Part shown: positions 17,029-26,600 of the stretch, piece by piece
Position numbering within the stretch: position 1 is the first letter of the stretch
Layout of the letters: each line of letters begins with the position of its first letter
Assembly: GCA_016715465.1 (NCBI GenBank)
Contig: JADKAA010000001.1
Location: forward strand, 1-32,155
DNA length: 32,155 nucleotides
Reading direction: 5' to 3'
Source of the DNA: Saprospiraceae bacterium
Lineage (GTDB): Bacteria > Bacteroidota > Bacteroidia > Chitinophagales > Saprospiraceae
The notes under the pieces: generated by a model
Databases searched by the model: none
Seen by the model: the letters and a program-made list of their open reading frames with translations, nothing else
What the model was told of the DNA's origin: nothing
Program-made: the position numbers and the translations under genes

Positions 17029-17169
17029 TTATTTTCCGAATGAAAACAAAGAAACAGGTGCTTTAAGTTCATAAGGACATCCGTATCCACCACGGCCACA
17101 AGAAGACATGGTAACCATTGCAGACAGAACGAAGAGTGCTATGGTGAGGTTTTTGATTTGCTTGTTCAT
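17029..17169 (-). CDS. 46-residue lipoprotein upstream of the bacilliredoxin gene
   Basis: This is a short gene with an intact frame from ATG 17169 to TAA 17029. The product has Lys near the start, a hydrophobic stretch (residues 8-20) and a lipobox-like MSSC with Cys24, then GRGGYGCPYELK and a short tail ending FSFGK. The mature part is only about 23 residues with a second Cys at 31. Similar very small GCPY-type lipoproteins occur in Bacteroidota, but no function is known to me. It lies 12 bases before the bacilliredoxin start and 55 bases after a TAATTTTG box, so the two genes look like one transcript. Confidence 0.65.
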   Translation of the reverse strand: MNKQIKNLTIALFVLSAMVTMSSCGRGGYGCPYELKAPVSLFSFGK

Positions 17170-17224
17170 TAGAATATTTTTAAATGCTTTTACTTTATTG
17201 ACACCTGTATAACGTCATACCCTG

Positions 17225-17244
17225 CAAAATTAGTGCTAATTTTG
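17225..17244. promoter_or_regulatory. Perfect inverted repeat carrying a TAATTTTG box on each strand
   Basis: CAAAATTAG at 17225-17233 is the exact reverse complement of CTAATTTTG at 17236-17244, with TG between. The minus-strand box (17232-17225) is placed to serve the lipoprotein gene. The symmetry also suits a dimeric repressor site overlapping the promoter. It may alternatively be chance in AT-rich DNA. Confidence 0.5.
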
Positions 17245-17346
17245 ATATTTTCTTACATTTTTATGTTGAAGACCCTGAAAACTAGTTCATTAACTTTTTA
17301 TTTGCAATAAGGTTCACCCGACCCGGCTTTTTTCAGATCGAAGTCC

Positions 17347-18660
17347 TTAGACCCTGGCCAATTGATGGATGAGTTCACTGTATTTTGTTGCCAGGAACTT
17401 GCGGCTGTATTGGCTGAAACCTGAAGAATTCACCTTCAGTTCTCCCCGGGTATAAGCCTCAAAAGCCTCCCTCAAATATTTTTCCGTACCTGCCATATCG
17501 GTGTATTTAAACAAGCGGCCAGACTGCGTGCTCACTATCAGGGCGGCGGCATCGCTGTCGGTCAGTCCATAAGCCAGGATGGGTCGGTTGGACCCCAGGT
17601 ATTCGTACATTTTACCGGGCATTACACCTTTTTGCTGGGGAATGTTGTTGATGGGCAGCAACAGTAGCTGGGAAGTGCGCATCACACGCAAGGCATCGGT
17701 ATGGGGACATTGTCCGGTGAGTTGCAGGTTTTTTTCCAGCCCGTTTTTGAGAATGGAGGTTATGATTTCTCCATCCACCACGCCGATGAGGTGGATGCGC
17801 AGTTTTTGGGCTAAGCCGGGCAATTCTTTTGACAATTTGCCAAGACAGTTCCATAACACTTCGGGATTGCGATCCTTGTTCATTGAGCCCACATGGGATA
17901 TGGTAAACATGTCGTCCAGAGGCCCCGGCTGCTGCACAAAATCCTCTGGGTCGTAGCCATTGTTGATGGTGATGATTTCTCTTTTGGCGATGCCGGCGAG
18001 GTCCACTGCACAGGATGGACTGATGGTCACGATGGCATCTGCCCCGGCCAGCACGCTGGCCTCCAGACGGTGGTGCCGGCTGTCGGCCCACGAGGTGAGC
18101 ATGAGGTCGTCGTAAAAATCGATCATCGTCCACGGATCCCGGAAGTCTGCAATCCAGCGGATGCCGGAAAACTTTTTGCGGATGCCCAGGGCAATGAGGT
18201 GCATGCTGTGTGGCGGTCCGGTGGAGATGATGATGTCGGTGGGATTTTCCCTGAGGTATTCGGTCAAAAAAGTGATCGATGGGCGGATCCAGAAACAGCG
18301 TGCGTCGGGTATGAAAAAATTGCCACGGATGAAGACCGAAAGTTTTTGGAGCAGGCTGGGTTTTTTACCGGCGCTGATCAGGGCATTGTACACGTTTTGG
18401 TCCTTTTTTTTGCCGGTCAGCCATTTGAAGAGGCGATAGGGCTCCCAAATGGGGCGCTTTACGATTTTAATGCGCGGATCCACCTGGGATACCAGCGAGG
18501 GGTCGTAGCCGGGAAATTCCCCATTTTCCGGCGTATAGACGGTAAGGTCGATGTTTAGGTCGCACAGGTACCTGGACATCTTGAGCCAGCGCTGAACGCC
18601 ACCTCCACCGGAAGGAGGCCAATAATAACTGATCAGCAAGACCCTGGTTCTCATGCGCAT
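17347..18660 (-). CDS. Glycosyltransferase family 4-like
   Basis: This is a GT-B fold glycosyltransferase of 437 residues acting in surface-glycan assembly at the inner face of the membrane. The N-terminal domain starts RVLLISYYWPPSGGGGVQRW (Gly-rich nucleotide-sugar loop). The acceptor half carries IADFRDPWT. The linker motif is NNGYDPEDF, and the C-terminal donor domain has SHVGSMNKDRNPEVLW and PGKMYEYLGSNRPILAYG, in which the E of MYEYLGS is the usual GT4 contact. The start at 18660 is preferred over 18705 because a TATTTTTG box lies 14 bases before it. It is divergent from yfhO. The sugar donor is unknown. Confidence 0.88.
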   Translation of the reverse strand: MRMRTRVLLISYYWPPSGGGGVQRWLKMSRYLCDLNIDLTVYTPENGEFPGYDPSLVSQVDPRIKIVKRPIWEPYRLFKWLTGKKKDQNVYNALISAGKKPSLLQKLSVFIRGNFFIPDARCFWIRPSITFLTEYLRENPTDIIISTGPPHSMHLIALGIRKKFSGIRWIADFRDPWTMIDFYDDLMLTSWADSRHHRLEASVLAGADAIVTISPSCAVDLAGIAKREIITINNGYDPEDFVQQPGPLDDMFTISHVGSMNKDRNPEVLWNCLGKLSKELPGLAQKLRIHLIGVVDGEIITSILKNGLEKNLQLTGQCPHTDALRVMRTSQLLLLPINNIPQQKGVMPGKMYEYLGSNRPILAYGLTDSDAAALIVSTQSGRLFKYTDMAGTEKYLREAFEAYTRGELKVNSSGFSQYSRKFLATKYSELIHQLARV

Positions 18661-18674
18661 TTTTCTTTGATGTG

Positions 18675-18682
18675 CAAAAATA
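18675..18682 (-). promoter_or_regulatory. -7 box TATTTTTG upstream of the GT4 gene
   Basis: This exact TAnnTTTG match on the minus strand lies 14 bases before ATG 18660. Confidence 0.45.
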
Positions 18683-18760
18683 ACACGGCTTTGGCAATAA
18701 GCCAACCTTTATGCGCATACATAGTTAGGGACTCAAAGCTGCACATATATGGAAAAGGAT

Positions 18761-18768
18761 TATATTTG
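18761..18768 (+). promoter_or_regulatory. -7 box TATATTTG upstream of yfhO
   Basis: This exact TAnnTTTG match lies 16 bases before ATG 18785. It falls inside the longer reading frame that begins at 18749, so it supports the later start. Confidence 0.45.
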
Positions 18769-18784
18769 TGATCAAACTGTCAGT

Positions 18785-21199
18785 ATGAAATTCAACTTCA
18801 AACCCCTTTTGCCCTACGCCCTGGCGATAGCCGTCATCCTGGTAATCAACCTTATTTATTTTATGCCCCAGTTTCAGGGAAAGGTGCCGGACCAGGGTGA
18901 TATCATACAGTATTCAGGCATGGCACAGGAAGCCAAACTTTACCTGGAAAAAACAGGAGAGGAGACTTTGTGGACCAATTCGATGTTTGGGGGTATGCCC
19001 ACATACCAGATAGCTGCATCCAATCCATCTAATCTGCTAAGGCACGCACAATATGTACTTTACCTGGGCATGGATCGTCCAGCGGGTTATTTTTTCTTTG
19101 GCATGCTTTCCTTTTTTATTTTGATGTCGGTCATGGGCATGGGACCCTGGATGTCGTTGCTGGGTGCCATTATGTTTGGCTTGAGCACCAACCATTATAT
19201 TTTGTTTGAAGCAGGACATACGTCGAAGATCGTTACCATATTTACAGCGCCACTGATGATGGCGGGCATCTGGTTGCTGAATAAACGAAGTTACCTCTAT
19301 GGCGCCGCGATATTTACCCTGGGTGCGGGGCTCAATCTATATGCCAATCACCCGCAGATGACCTATTATCTGGCAATGGTGCTGGCCATCTATGTGGTGG
19401 TAGAATTTATAAATGCGGCTAAGGCCGGCGAGTGGCTCCATATTGGAAAAGTTATAGCCATTTATGTGTTAGGTTCCGGGTTAGCGCTTGGAGCTTCCTG
19501 GTCTAAAATATCCTCAACCCTGGATTATACCAAAGATACCATGCGGGGCAAGCCCATACTTACCAAAAAAGGGGATGGTACTGAGGAAGCCAAAAAAGGG
19601 GAAGGGCTCGAGTATGACTATGCCATGCAATGGAGTAATGGGGTTATGGACCTCGTCTCTGCCGCTGTACCTTTGGCAGCAGGAGGTAGTTCGGTAGAAT
19701 GGGTAAAAAAGGACAATAAACTGGCCAAGATTCTTGGACAAAATAAATCATTTCAGGCCCCTACTTATTGGGGCGACCTGCCTTTTACCAGTGGGCCGGC
19801 ATATATTGGTATTGTAGCCATCTTTTTGTTTGTGTTTGCCATGTTTGCCGTAAACCACTGGATCAGATGGTGGCTGCTCTCCGGAGTTGTGCTCACCTTC
19901 ATCATTTCGATGGGCAAAAATTTTGCCGCGATCAACGACATTTTCTATTACTACCTTCCTTACTTCAACCGGTTCAGGACACCCAACTCTGTATTGTCGG
20001 TAACCACCATCCTTGTGCCCATGCTGGCTGCATTTGGTTTACATACGATTATCCATGCAAGCAAGGAAAGGAAAGAGGCGCTCATCAGGTCGCTATGGAT
20101 CGCCACAGGAATAACGGCAGGGTTTTGTGCCTTGCTCGCATTGTTGGGTCCATCGATGTTTAGTTTCACCAATGAAGCCAATGATGAAAAGTATAAAGAT
20201 TTTATTGAGCCGTTGATTGACCTTAGGAAGGAAATGATGTCGTCATCTTCCTGGAAATCTGTATTTCTGATTCTGGCTACCGCAGGGCCTTTATGGCTTT
20301 ATTTGAAGCAAAAAATTTCGACAACGATGTTGCTTGGTCTGGTGGCTTTACTGGTGGTCATTGACTTGTTTCCCACGGATAAAAACTACCTTTCAGAAAA
20401 GGACTTTGTGACGAAGAGGGCTTACCAAAACAACTTTACACCCAGACTGGTGGATGAGCAAATTCTCAGCGACAAGGATCCCAATTTCAGGGTGTACGAC
20501 GCTTCGATCAACACTTTCAACCAGGCTTCGGCTTCCTATTTTCATAAAACCATTGGCGGTTACAGTGCGGTGAAATTGCAGCGCATGCAAGACGTCATCG
20601 AAAGGCAGATCGCCAAAGGAAACCAGCGGGTGCTGGACATGCTGAATACCAAATACTTCATCATGCCCGGCAGCAGCGGACAGGAAGGGCAGGAAGTGGC
20701 ACAGCGCAATCCATTGGCCTATGGCAATGCCTGGGTTGTTGACACCCTGGTGATGGTGAACACTGCGGATGAAGAGATACAAGCCCTTGACAGCATCGAA
20801 CGCCGCAAAGGCATCATCCATCAGGAGTTTAAAGACTATGTGAGCACCATCAATCCAACGGGCGAGGGTGAAATAAAACTCACCAGCTACGCACCCAATG
20901 CATTGAGTTATTCGGCAACGGTGCCTACGGATCAGCTGGCCGTTTTTTCAGAGGTCTGGTATGGCCCGAATAAAGGGTGGATTGTGACCATTGATGGCAA
21001 GGAAGTGGAACACATTCGGGCGAACTTCCTGCTAAGGGCTTTGAAGATACCGGCAGGTAGCCATGAAATAAAGTTTGAATTTAAACCGCAGGTTTACTAC
21101 CGGGGAGAGAAAATAAGTCTTGCTTCATCTTCTGCCATCCTGGTGTTGTGTTTTATTGCTTTGTTTTTCTTTGTGCGCAATAATGAGAAAGAAGCCTGA
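18785..21199 (+). CDS. YfhO family membrane protein
   Basis: This is a multi-spanning GT-C-like membrane protein of 804 residues. The N-terminal half has many helices (about 12, e.g. LAIAVILVINLIYFM, FFFGMLSFFILMSVMGMG and IVAIFLFVFAMFAV). The first periplasmic loop has VPDQGDIIQYSGMAQEA with the acidic pair typical of GT-C enzymes. A C-terminal soluble domain (residues about 555-770) contains NPLAYGNAWVV and SEVWYGPNKGWIVTIDGKEV, both characteristic of Bacteroidota YfhO. A last helix and a basic end (RNNEKEA) follow. YfhO proteins are linked to glycosylation of lipoteichoic acid or other lipid-linked glycans. It has no frame break. Its stop abuts the convergent glycosyltransferase stop at 21199/21200. 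Confidence 0.85.
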   Translation: MKFNFKPLLPYALAIAVILVINLIYFMPQFQGKVPDQGDIIQYSGMAQEAKLYLEKTGEETLWTNSMFGGMPTYQIAASNPSNLLRHAQYVLYLGMDRPAGYFFFGMLSFFILMSVMGMGPWMSLLGAIMFGLSTNHYILFEAGHTSKIVTIFTAPLMMAGIWLLNKRSYLYGAAIFTLGAGLNLYANHPQMTYYLAMVLAIYVVVEFINAAKAGEWLHIGKVIAIYVLGSGLALGASWSKISSTLDYTKDTMRGKPILTKKGDGTEEAKKGEGLEYDYAMQWSNGVMDLVSAAVPLAAGGSSVEWVKKDNKLAKILGQNKSFQAPTYWGDLPFTSGPAYIGIVAIFLFVFAMFAVNHWIRWWLLSGVVLTFIISMGKNFAAINDIFYYYLPYFNRFRTPNSVLSVTTILVPMLAAFGLHTIIHASKERKEALIRSLWIATGITAGFCALLALLGPSMFSFTNEANDEKYKDFIEPLIDLRKEMMSSSSWKSVFLILATAGPLWLYLKQKISTTMLLGLVALLVVIDLFPTDKNYLSEKDFVTKRAYQNNFTPRLVDEQILSDKDPNFRVYDASINTFNQASASYFHKTIGGYSAVKLQRMQDVIERQIAKGNQRVLDMLNTKYFIMPGSSGQEGQEVAQRNPLAYGNAWVVDTLVMVNTADEEIQALDSIERRKGIIHQEFKDYVSTINPTGEGEIKLTSYAPNALSYSATVPTDQLAVFSEVWYGPNKGWIVTIDGKEVEHIRANFLLRALKIPAGSHEIKFEFKPQVYYRGEKISLASSSAILVLCFIALFFFVRNNEKEA

Positions 21200-22188
21200 T
21201 TATTCCCTGCCAATCGCATCCAGCAAAGTGGCTTTAAACCGGCTTATGCTGAAATGATCGTTATAGTAGGTTAGACAACGATGCCGATAGCTTGCGTAAA
21301 TGTCAAAGTTGGAGGTAAGTTGTGTGATGCCATATTGATCGGTGATTAACACACCGCATCCTGCCTCGATTTTATCATTTTATTTGCAGGTCGGATAAGG
21401 CTGGTACCAATGAAGTGATATTGGGCAGCCAGTTGAAGTAGCTCTTGATACAATGCATCCAGGGGAATTCGATTTTTTTGATGTACCCATGGGGGCAGAC
21501 CTCCGACAGGTAGATATTTGGCCTCGCCAAAAACGAATAATTCTATTCCGAGTTGCTCAGCCAATGTTAGCACCTCTTTTGCGCCTTTTTCTTCACTGAA
21601 GATACCCAGGTACAGCAGGGCCGGTTTTTTTCCGGCAGGGAAGGGTTCACTGGTCTGCATTGCTTCGAAAGGAGATGCGTAAAAGTTGATGATGACAGGT
21701 GTTATATCTGCAAAATAATCCCGGAGATATTCTGAATTTACGATGGTGGCATGGATTTTATTCCGGATACACCATTTTTCAAAATAGGTCAAGCCACGAA
21801 TGACGACTCCCTGCAATGGAGCCAGGAAGGCATATGTTTTTTTGAGGTTGTAAAAGGTGAGCTCAATGTTGTTGTCCAGCGTTTCGTAGATGATTTTTTT
21901 ATTGGACCCTGAAAGAAATAAACTAAGCGGTAAAAGATATAGGTCATAAATGATTACTACATCGTAGCCCTTCAAACGCTTGCGGTAATTGGCAATAAGA
22001 TCCCATCTAAAGTAGGATAAGGTGAGGTAGAACATTAATTTTTTTAATGGCCCCATCGCTGACTTGGCATAGGGTGCGTAAATGATGTCAACTTCATGTC
22101 CTTCGCCGGTAAGTAAAGCCGCTTCCATACGAATCCTAGGCGGAATGCTGTCTTTAGGATGAAAGGTACAGATGGCTATTTTTTTCAT
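21200..22188 (-). CDS. Glycosyltransferase, GT-B type, frameshifted near the C-terminus
   Basis: The product is about 329 residues and begins MKKIAICTFHPKDSIPPRIRM, followed by a hydrophilic N-terminal domain with YDVVIIYDLYLLPLSLFL and NKKIIYETLDNN. The donor-side domain has PALLYLGIFSEEKGAKEVL, the typical GT4 strand-loop-helix, and VFGEAKYLP. Near 21370-21373 the A run is one base short: with it restored the tail reads NKMIKIEAGCGVLITDQYG instead of stopping at 21346, and the frame continues to TAA at 21200-21202. It follows a methyltransferase gene by 5 bases, so it is the last gene of the 24826-21200 operon. The longer start at 22254 overlaps that methyltransferase and is not used. Confidence 0.78.
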
Positions 22189-22193
22189 GCAGC

Positions 22194-22826
22194 TTATTTT
22201 GTCAATATGACGGCATAATTGGCATTGAGGTGTCTGCGCAAAACTCTGAGCCATGAAAAGACAAAAGTTGTCAGTAACTTCAGGTACAATTTTACCGGTT
22301 TGTCATATTCTTTGAGCCAGTTAAAGTCCTGAATTTTCATATCCACCCGGTTGGCAATTTCTACAAAATTAAAAGGGTCGATGAATGAAGTATGCTCCGG
22401 ATTGATGCTCGGTTTTGAGAACAGCAGGATGTTGAAAGATTGGCGGATATTAAAAGGATTGGGTGTGGTAATGATCATTTTACCATCCTCCTTCATATAG
22501 GGTGCGTAGTAATTGATGAATTGGCAGATGTCATTTACGTGTTCGATTACATCCAGCATTGTAATGACATCAAATTTTTGTGAAACGTCCAATTCATCTA
22601 CATGTACAATGTGAAAGCCCAATGTGGATGCCTGCTGAATTCCTGCGCGATTGATGTCTACCCCTGTCACGTTGGATGCTACCGCTACCAGGTGTCTGTG
22701 AACCCAGTTGGGGCTGCTAAAATCGTTGTCCTGTCCCACGCAGCCGACGTCCAGTACGGATTTTCCGGCGCATTGTTTTTTAACAAGTTGAATTTTTGAG
22801 CTTACCTTTTGTTTTGCAAATTCCAT
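22194..22826 (-). CDS. Class I SAM-dependent methyltransferase
   Basis: This 210-residue protein has a Rossmann-type methyltransferase fold: motif I SVLDVGCVGQDN (residues about 23-34), the acidic residue in GVDINRAG, then ITMLDVIEHVND (motif IV region) and DGKMIITTPNPFN. There is no signal peptide. The pattern is that of sugar or small-molecule methyltransferases (Methyltransf_23). Its start codon directly follows the stop of the upstream methyltransferase gene. In this setting it may methylate a glycan terminus or a sugar precursor; the substrate is not visible in the sequence. Confidence 0.85.
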   Translation of the reverse strand: MEFAKQKVSSKIQLVKKQCAGKSVLDVGCVGQDNDFSSPNWVHRHLVAVASNVTGVDINRAGIQQASTLGFHIVHVDELDVSQKFDVITMLDVIEHVNDICQFINYYAPYMKEDGKMIITTPNPFNIRQSFNILLFSKPSINPEHTSFIDPFNFVEIANRVDMKIQDFNWLKEYDKPVKLYLKLLTTFVFSWLRVLRRHLNANYAVILTK

Positions 22827-23495
22827 TTAGTAGATGATTGTAAAGTAATATTGTTTTGGCCTTATATATTTGGCCAATGATTTTAGCAACTTACCCGGAG
22901 TCACATCATTTTTATCCATTTTTCTGTAAGGGAAAAACAGCTCCGTTTGCAGCCTATGTTCTTCAAGTAATGCGGCTTTAATTTTTGACAATCCCGGTTT
23001 GGTATGGTTGTACCATCCGGATGGGGATAAACCTGAAAAATCCGTAAAAGACCAAAGGACGAGTTGCCCATTGGGTTTCACAAACCTTGCTTTTAACCGG
23101 ATGGTTTGGTTTATATATTCCTCGATGTTTGAAGTATTAAATAAGGATAGACCGAAAGCAAAGGCCATGTCAAACGTTTCAGATCCCGGCAAAGGTTGAA
23201 GTAAATTCATTACTTCAAAGCTAAGATTTGGATCACCGCTCAACAGGTTATTCACTTTCACAATGTTCTCAATGAAGTCAACGCCCTTGACGCTGGCGCA
23301 ATGTTGTTTTAAGATGTGGGTTTTCATGCCAAAACCGCAACCCAGGTCTATGACCTTTTTGCTTGCGGGATTTATATGGCTATGGTAGCGAAACAATTTC
23401 TCAAGCTGATGGCCAAAAAAATCATATTCATTCCGGTAATACGGCAATGTAGCAAAGCTACTGTATTTATCATTGTATATACCGAGAACATCCAT
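22827..23495 (-). CDS. Class I SAM-dependent methyltransferase
   Basis: The product is 222 residues from ATG 23495 (MDVLGIYNDKYSSF). The longer frame from 23576 adds 27 residues with no family resemblance. Motif I is KVIDLGCGFGMKTHIL and the acidic residue is in KGVDFIENI; the QLVLWSFTDFSG strand follows. The aromatic-rich segment YYRNEYDFFGHQLEKLFRYH at the N-terminus is a likely substrate cap. It is tandem with a second methyltransferase gene (0-base gap) and 89 bases after the deacetylase gene on the same strand. Confidence 0.82.
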   Translation of the reverse strand: MDVLGIYNDKYSSFATLPYYRNEYDFFGHQLEKLFRYHSHINPASKKVIDLGCGFGMKTHILKQHCASVKGVDFIENIVKVNNLLSGDPNLSFEVMNLLQPLPGSETFDMAFAFGLSLFNTSNIEEYINQTIRLKARFVKPNGQLVLWSFTDFSGLSPSGWYNHTKPGLSKIKAALLEEHRLQTELFFPYRKMDKNDVTPGKLLKSLAKYIRPKQYYFTIIY

Positions 23496-23584
23496 GTATC
23501 GAAATTTATTGGCAGACAAAGTTACAAAGACAAATCCAAAAGCCGCAATGAAGTTTGGTGTTGCCGCACCCTGCAAGTGGCATT

Positions 23585-24826
23585 TTATTGAAGTTCAATA
23601 CGCTCGAGGTCATACAGGTCAAGCGTCTCCAGCTTTTTTTCCATAAGGTAGGCAAGGATTTTGGCGTATTCCGCTCTGTATCCCTTATATTTTACGTTTG
23701 TAAAAAAGGTGTTGTGCCAAAGGATCGAAAGGATACAGTGATTGCTGTTTTTTTCCAGGAAACGAATAATGGTATCGGCTGTTTCATGGGTGGGTATCTG
23801 CATATAATTTCTAAATGTGGAATCCATGACCTGCAAGGGTACTTCAATGAATGGATAAGCTGTTTTTCTTTTTGGATCATAGGGTCTAAAAGGGAAGCCA
23901 TAGGAATTGCGAAAGCCAAAGTGTTCTGCAAAACCCAGTGAGCAATCCACCTTTAATCCACTGGCCGCCAGTTCTTCCCAGTGTATCGGCAAAACAAACC
24001 GCAGAAAATGATTTCTGTTTGAATGAGAGTTAAAAGGCAACATTGCCAGTTCCTCTTTATGGGTCGAAAAAGATGAACTCTTGTGCAGCCCGTTGGAGTG
24101 GCATGTACTGCTGTGTTTTTTAAGTTCAGCCAACGAATAGTCTGCATTTTTAATCTCGTGGGCTCTTATTTGGTTCACAATCCAGAAATAGCTGTGTTTT
24201 ATGCCGTAATCGTCATGCATTTTATTGATCACATCCATGTTGATCCAGTCGGCTTTGCCGGCTAAAAATTGGTAAACCAAAGCCGCGAGCAGGTCTATCC
24301 GGCCTGATTTTAAGGCAGCAAAGCCGTCCTGCAGGAAAGCGCCATGGATGGTGTCAATGTCATGCGATAAAAATATTTTACTTGGTGTGTCATTAACTCC
24401 TTTTACATGCATGAATCTTTCGAGATAGGAAAATATACCTGCCTGTACCACATTGCTTTCAATGTTACTTGTTTTACATTGCCACGAGGCCATATATTGA
24501 TACCTTCCATAGGGATCAATATAGGTTGAATCGTATTCCTGTATGCAGTTGGACAGATGAAAAATGGCACTTAAGGAATTCAGGTCCGCATTTGATAAAA
24601 ACATCTCCCTGGCTTTTTGCCAATTCAGATCCGCTATGGCCTGCCAATAGTCAAATTCAACAGGCAAGGATTCCGGACGGTGATGATCGTAAATGAAATC
24701 GGCTTCTGATGCAGCGTCTACAAAACCAAAGGTGAACCCTGTAGAGTTGGACATCAGGCCAAGGGTGTATCTTATGGGCTGCGAATAGGCCTGTGCCGGC
24801 GCAATAAATATTTTTAATTTAGGCAT
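23585..24826 (-). CDS. Polysaccharide deacetylase family protein
   Basis: This 413-residue protein has a Bacteroidota-type N-terminal domain (residues 1-150) and a NodB-like carbohydrate esterase 4 domain. The metal motif is LSHDID (H155, D156, D158 region). Later come GLHKSSSFSTHKEEL, NRNHFLRFVLPIHWEELAASGLKVDCSLGFAEHFGFR and YPFIEVPLQVMD. The family removes N- or O-acetyl groups from glycans. The usual HxxxH zinc pair is not obvious (HKSSSFSTH is a longer variant), so activity is uncertain. It has no signal peptide, so it may act on cytosolic or lipid-linked precursors. It is the first gene of the minus-strand operon with two methyltransferases and a glycosyltransferase. Confidence 0.78.
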   Translation of the reverse strand: MPKLKIFIAPAQAYSQPIRYTLGLMSNSTGFTFGFVDAASEADFIYDHHRPESLPVEFDYWQAIADLNWQKAREMFLSNADLNSLSAIFHLSNCIQEYDSTYIDPYGRYQYMASWQCKTSNIESNVVQAGIFSYLERFMHVKGVNDTPSKIFLSHDIDTIHGAFLQDGFAALKSGRIDLLAALVYQFLAGKADWINMDVINKMHDDYGIKHSYFWIVNQIRAHEIKNADYSLAELKKHSSTCHSNGLHKSSSFSTHKEELAMLPFNSHSNRNHFLRFVLPIHWEELAASGLKVDCSLGFAEHFGFRNSYGFPFRPYDPKRKTAYPFIEVPLQVMDSTFRNYMQIPTHETADTIIRFLEKNSNHCILSILWHNTFFTNVKYKGYRAEYAKILAYLMEKKLETLDLYDLERIELQ

Positions 24827-24943
24827 GCTACGAAAAAAGTGATGGTAAATTTAGGCAATAATTACCAGATTTTCAGAAGAGAGGGGAATGATTACGGCTC
24901 AATAAAAATGCAACTTGCCGTCGATGCGCAAGTCCTATTGTTG

Positions 24944-24951
24944 TATCTTTG
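24944..24951 (+). promoter_or_regulatory. -7 box TATCTTTG upstream of the flippase gene
   Basis: This exact TAnnTTTG match lies 29 bases before ATG 24981, in the 154-base divergent gap. It falls inside the longer frame from 24915, which supports the later start. Confidence 0.55.
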
Positions 24952-24980
24952 CGGAGCTGGACCAAAGTTCCACGGCGGGT

Positions 24981-26467
24981 ATGGGCATCATCAAGCTTCA
25001 AAGTATAAAGTATTCATTTTTCAACATCCTGGCCATTGCCATAGGCGCTTTGGGCATTCTGTTTATTATTCCGCTGGATAAGGAGAGTTATGGACAGATC
25101 AATATGTTGTTTACCGCTGCATATCTGCTCACGCCGTTTGTAGGGTTGGGTTTGCCCATGGTGGTGATTAAGTATCACGGTGTTTTTATCCGAAAACAAC
25201 TTGATGCCTATTATCTGGCGTTCACTCTTTTTTTCGGTATGGTGATCACCAGTGTACTTGCCCTGCTGATTGGGATTTTTTATGACGAACTGGCCCGTTT
25301 TTCGGTTTATTTTGGCATCAATGAGGCCTTTATACTCAAGCACAAGTTTACGATATTATTGCTTACCATATTACTTGTGCTAAATTATGTTTCTATTTCC
25401 TTCAGCGCCCTGCACAAAAGGATTGCAGTGCCCGAGGTATTAAGCAATGTGGCCTATAAAGTGTATATTCCACTAATCATTTTACTCATTTACCATCAAT
25501 ATATTCCTGCAGGTTACTGGCCCTTTAATGTTGTTTTTTACGGCATTTCCTCTCTGTTTATTTTCTCTACATCGGCGGTTTTAAAAAGTGGCAATGGAAG
25601 CTGCCTGTGTCCCAATTTTCCTGGGGGGAGTGGATGGGTATGGCTTCATTTATGTTGCAGGCAGGCGTACAAACCCTGGCCAATGGCATGATTTTGAGGC
25701 TGGACATCCTCATGGTGGGCTTATTGATGGGACCGTGGTATGCAGGCATGTATGGCATCATCTTGTTTATGACCAGCACCCTCGAGATTGCCTCTAAAGC
25801 CATATCCCAAATTTCAGCGCCCATCATCGCGGAGAATTGGATCAATGGAAAAACGGAAGAAATTGGCAGGATATATTCCAAGTCCGCCTTGATCCTGACG
25901 GCCATCAGCTGCCTGCTTTTTTCCCTGCTGTACTTCAATTTTCCCTACATTTTCAGCCTTATGCCCAATACCAATTATGATGCATCCTGGTTGACGGTGA
26001 TGGTGGTATTGTCCATAGCCAGGATCATTGACCTTTGTTTCAGTTTGAATGGCGTCTTACTTTCTTACTCAAAATACAACAAGATCAACATTGGCATGTT
26101 GCTGTGTAGCGGCATCCTATATTTTATACTTATTGTCAACCTCATTCCAAAGATGGGCATGCTCGGTGCAGCGGTATCCTACCTGACGGTGATCATTTTA
26201 TTGAACTTGTCCAAATATATTTTCATTAAGGTCAAAATAGGTCTGGATCCGGTAGGGTGGGGACTGTTACAGATCTTTGGAATCACCGCATTGACCTTTC
26301 TGATCAACTTTTTACTTCCTCCGTTCCAGTTCATTTTGGCGGGTATCATCGCACATACCGCATTGGTGTTAATGGTCTATATGCCACTGCTTATTTATTT
26401 TAATCCTTCACCGGATATCACGGACACAATTAAAGGGTTATGGAATAAAACAATGAGGAAAGGATAA
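24981..26467 (+). CDS. Oligosaccharide flippase (Wzx-like), frameshifted
   Basis: This is a multi-spanning MOP-superfamily exporter of about 495 residues that would flip lipid-linked glycan units. It begins SIKYSFFNILAIAIGALGILFIIPLDKESYGQINML, the standard flippase first-helix pattern (key residues DKESYGQ), and goes on with PFVGLGLPMVVIKYHG. The frame slips near 25570. In the new frame it reads WQWKLPVSQFSWGEW, then SFMLQAGVQTLANGMILRLDILMVG and ASKAISQISAPIIAENWING. Twelve or more hydrophobic helices can be counted over both halves. It is divergent from the deacetylase operon and ends 134 bases before a convergent methyltransferase gene. Confidence 0.85.
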
Positions 26468-26600
26468 TAAATCAATCAAGGTTGAAAAGAAAAACCCCTG
26501 TGTTTCAATACTAACTTTCGTTGGCTAACAGATTAAGTAAAACAAATGCAAATTATAGAATTGGGTAAATCAAATTCATTTAATGTCAAGAAGCAATAAC

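Noticed and set aside
17893..18558. Long plus-strand open frame (221 codons)
   Set aside because: It is antisense to the well-supported GT4 gene, has no recognisable motif and reflects codon bias of the opposite strand.
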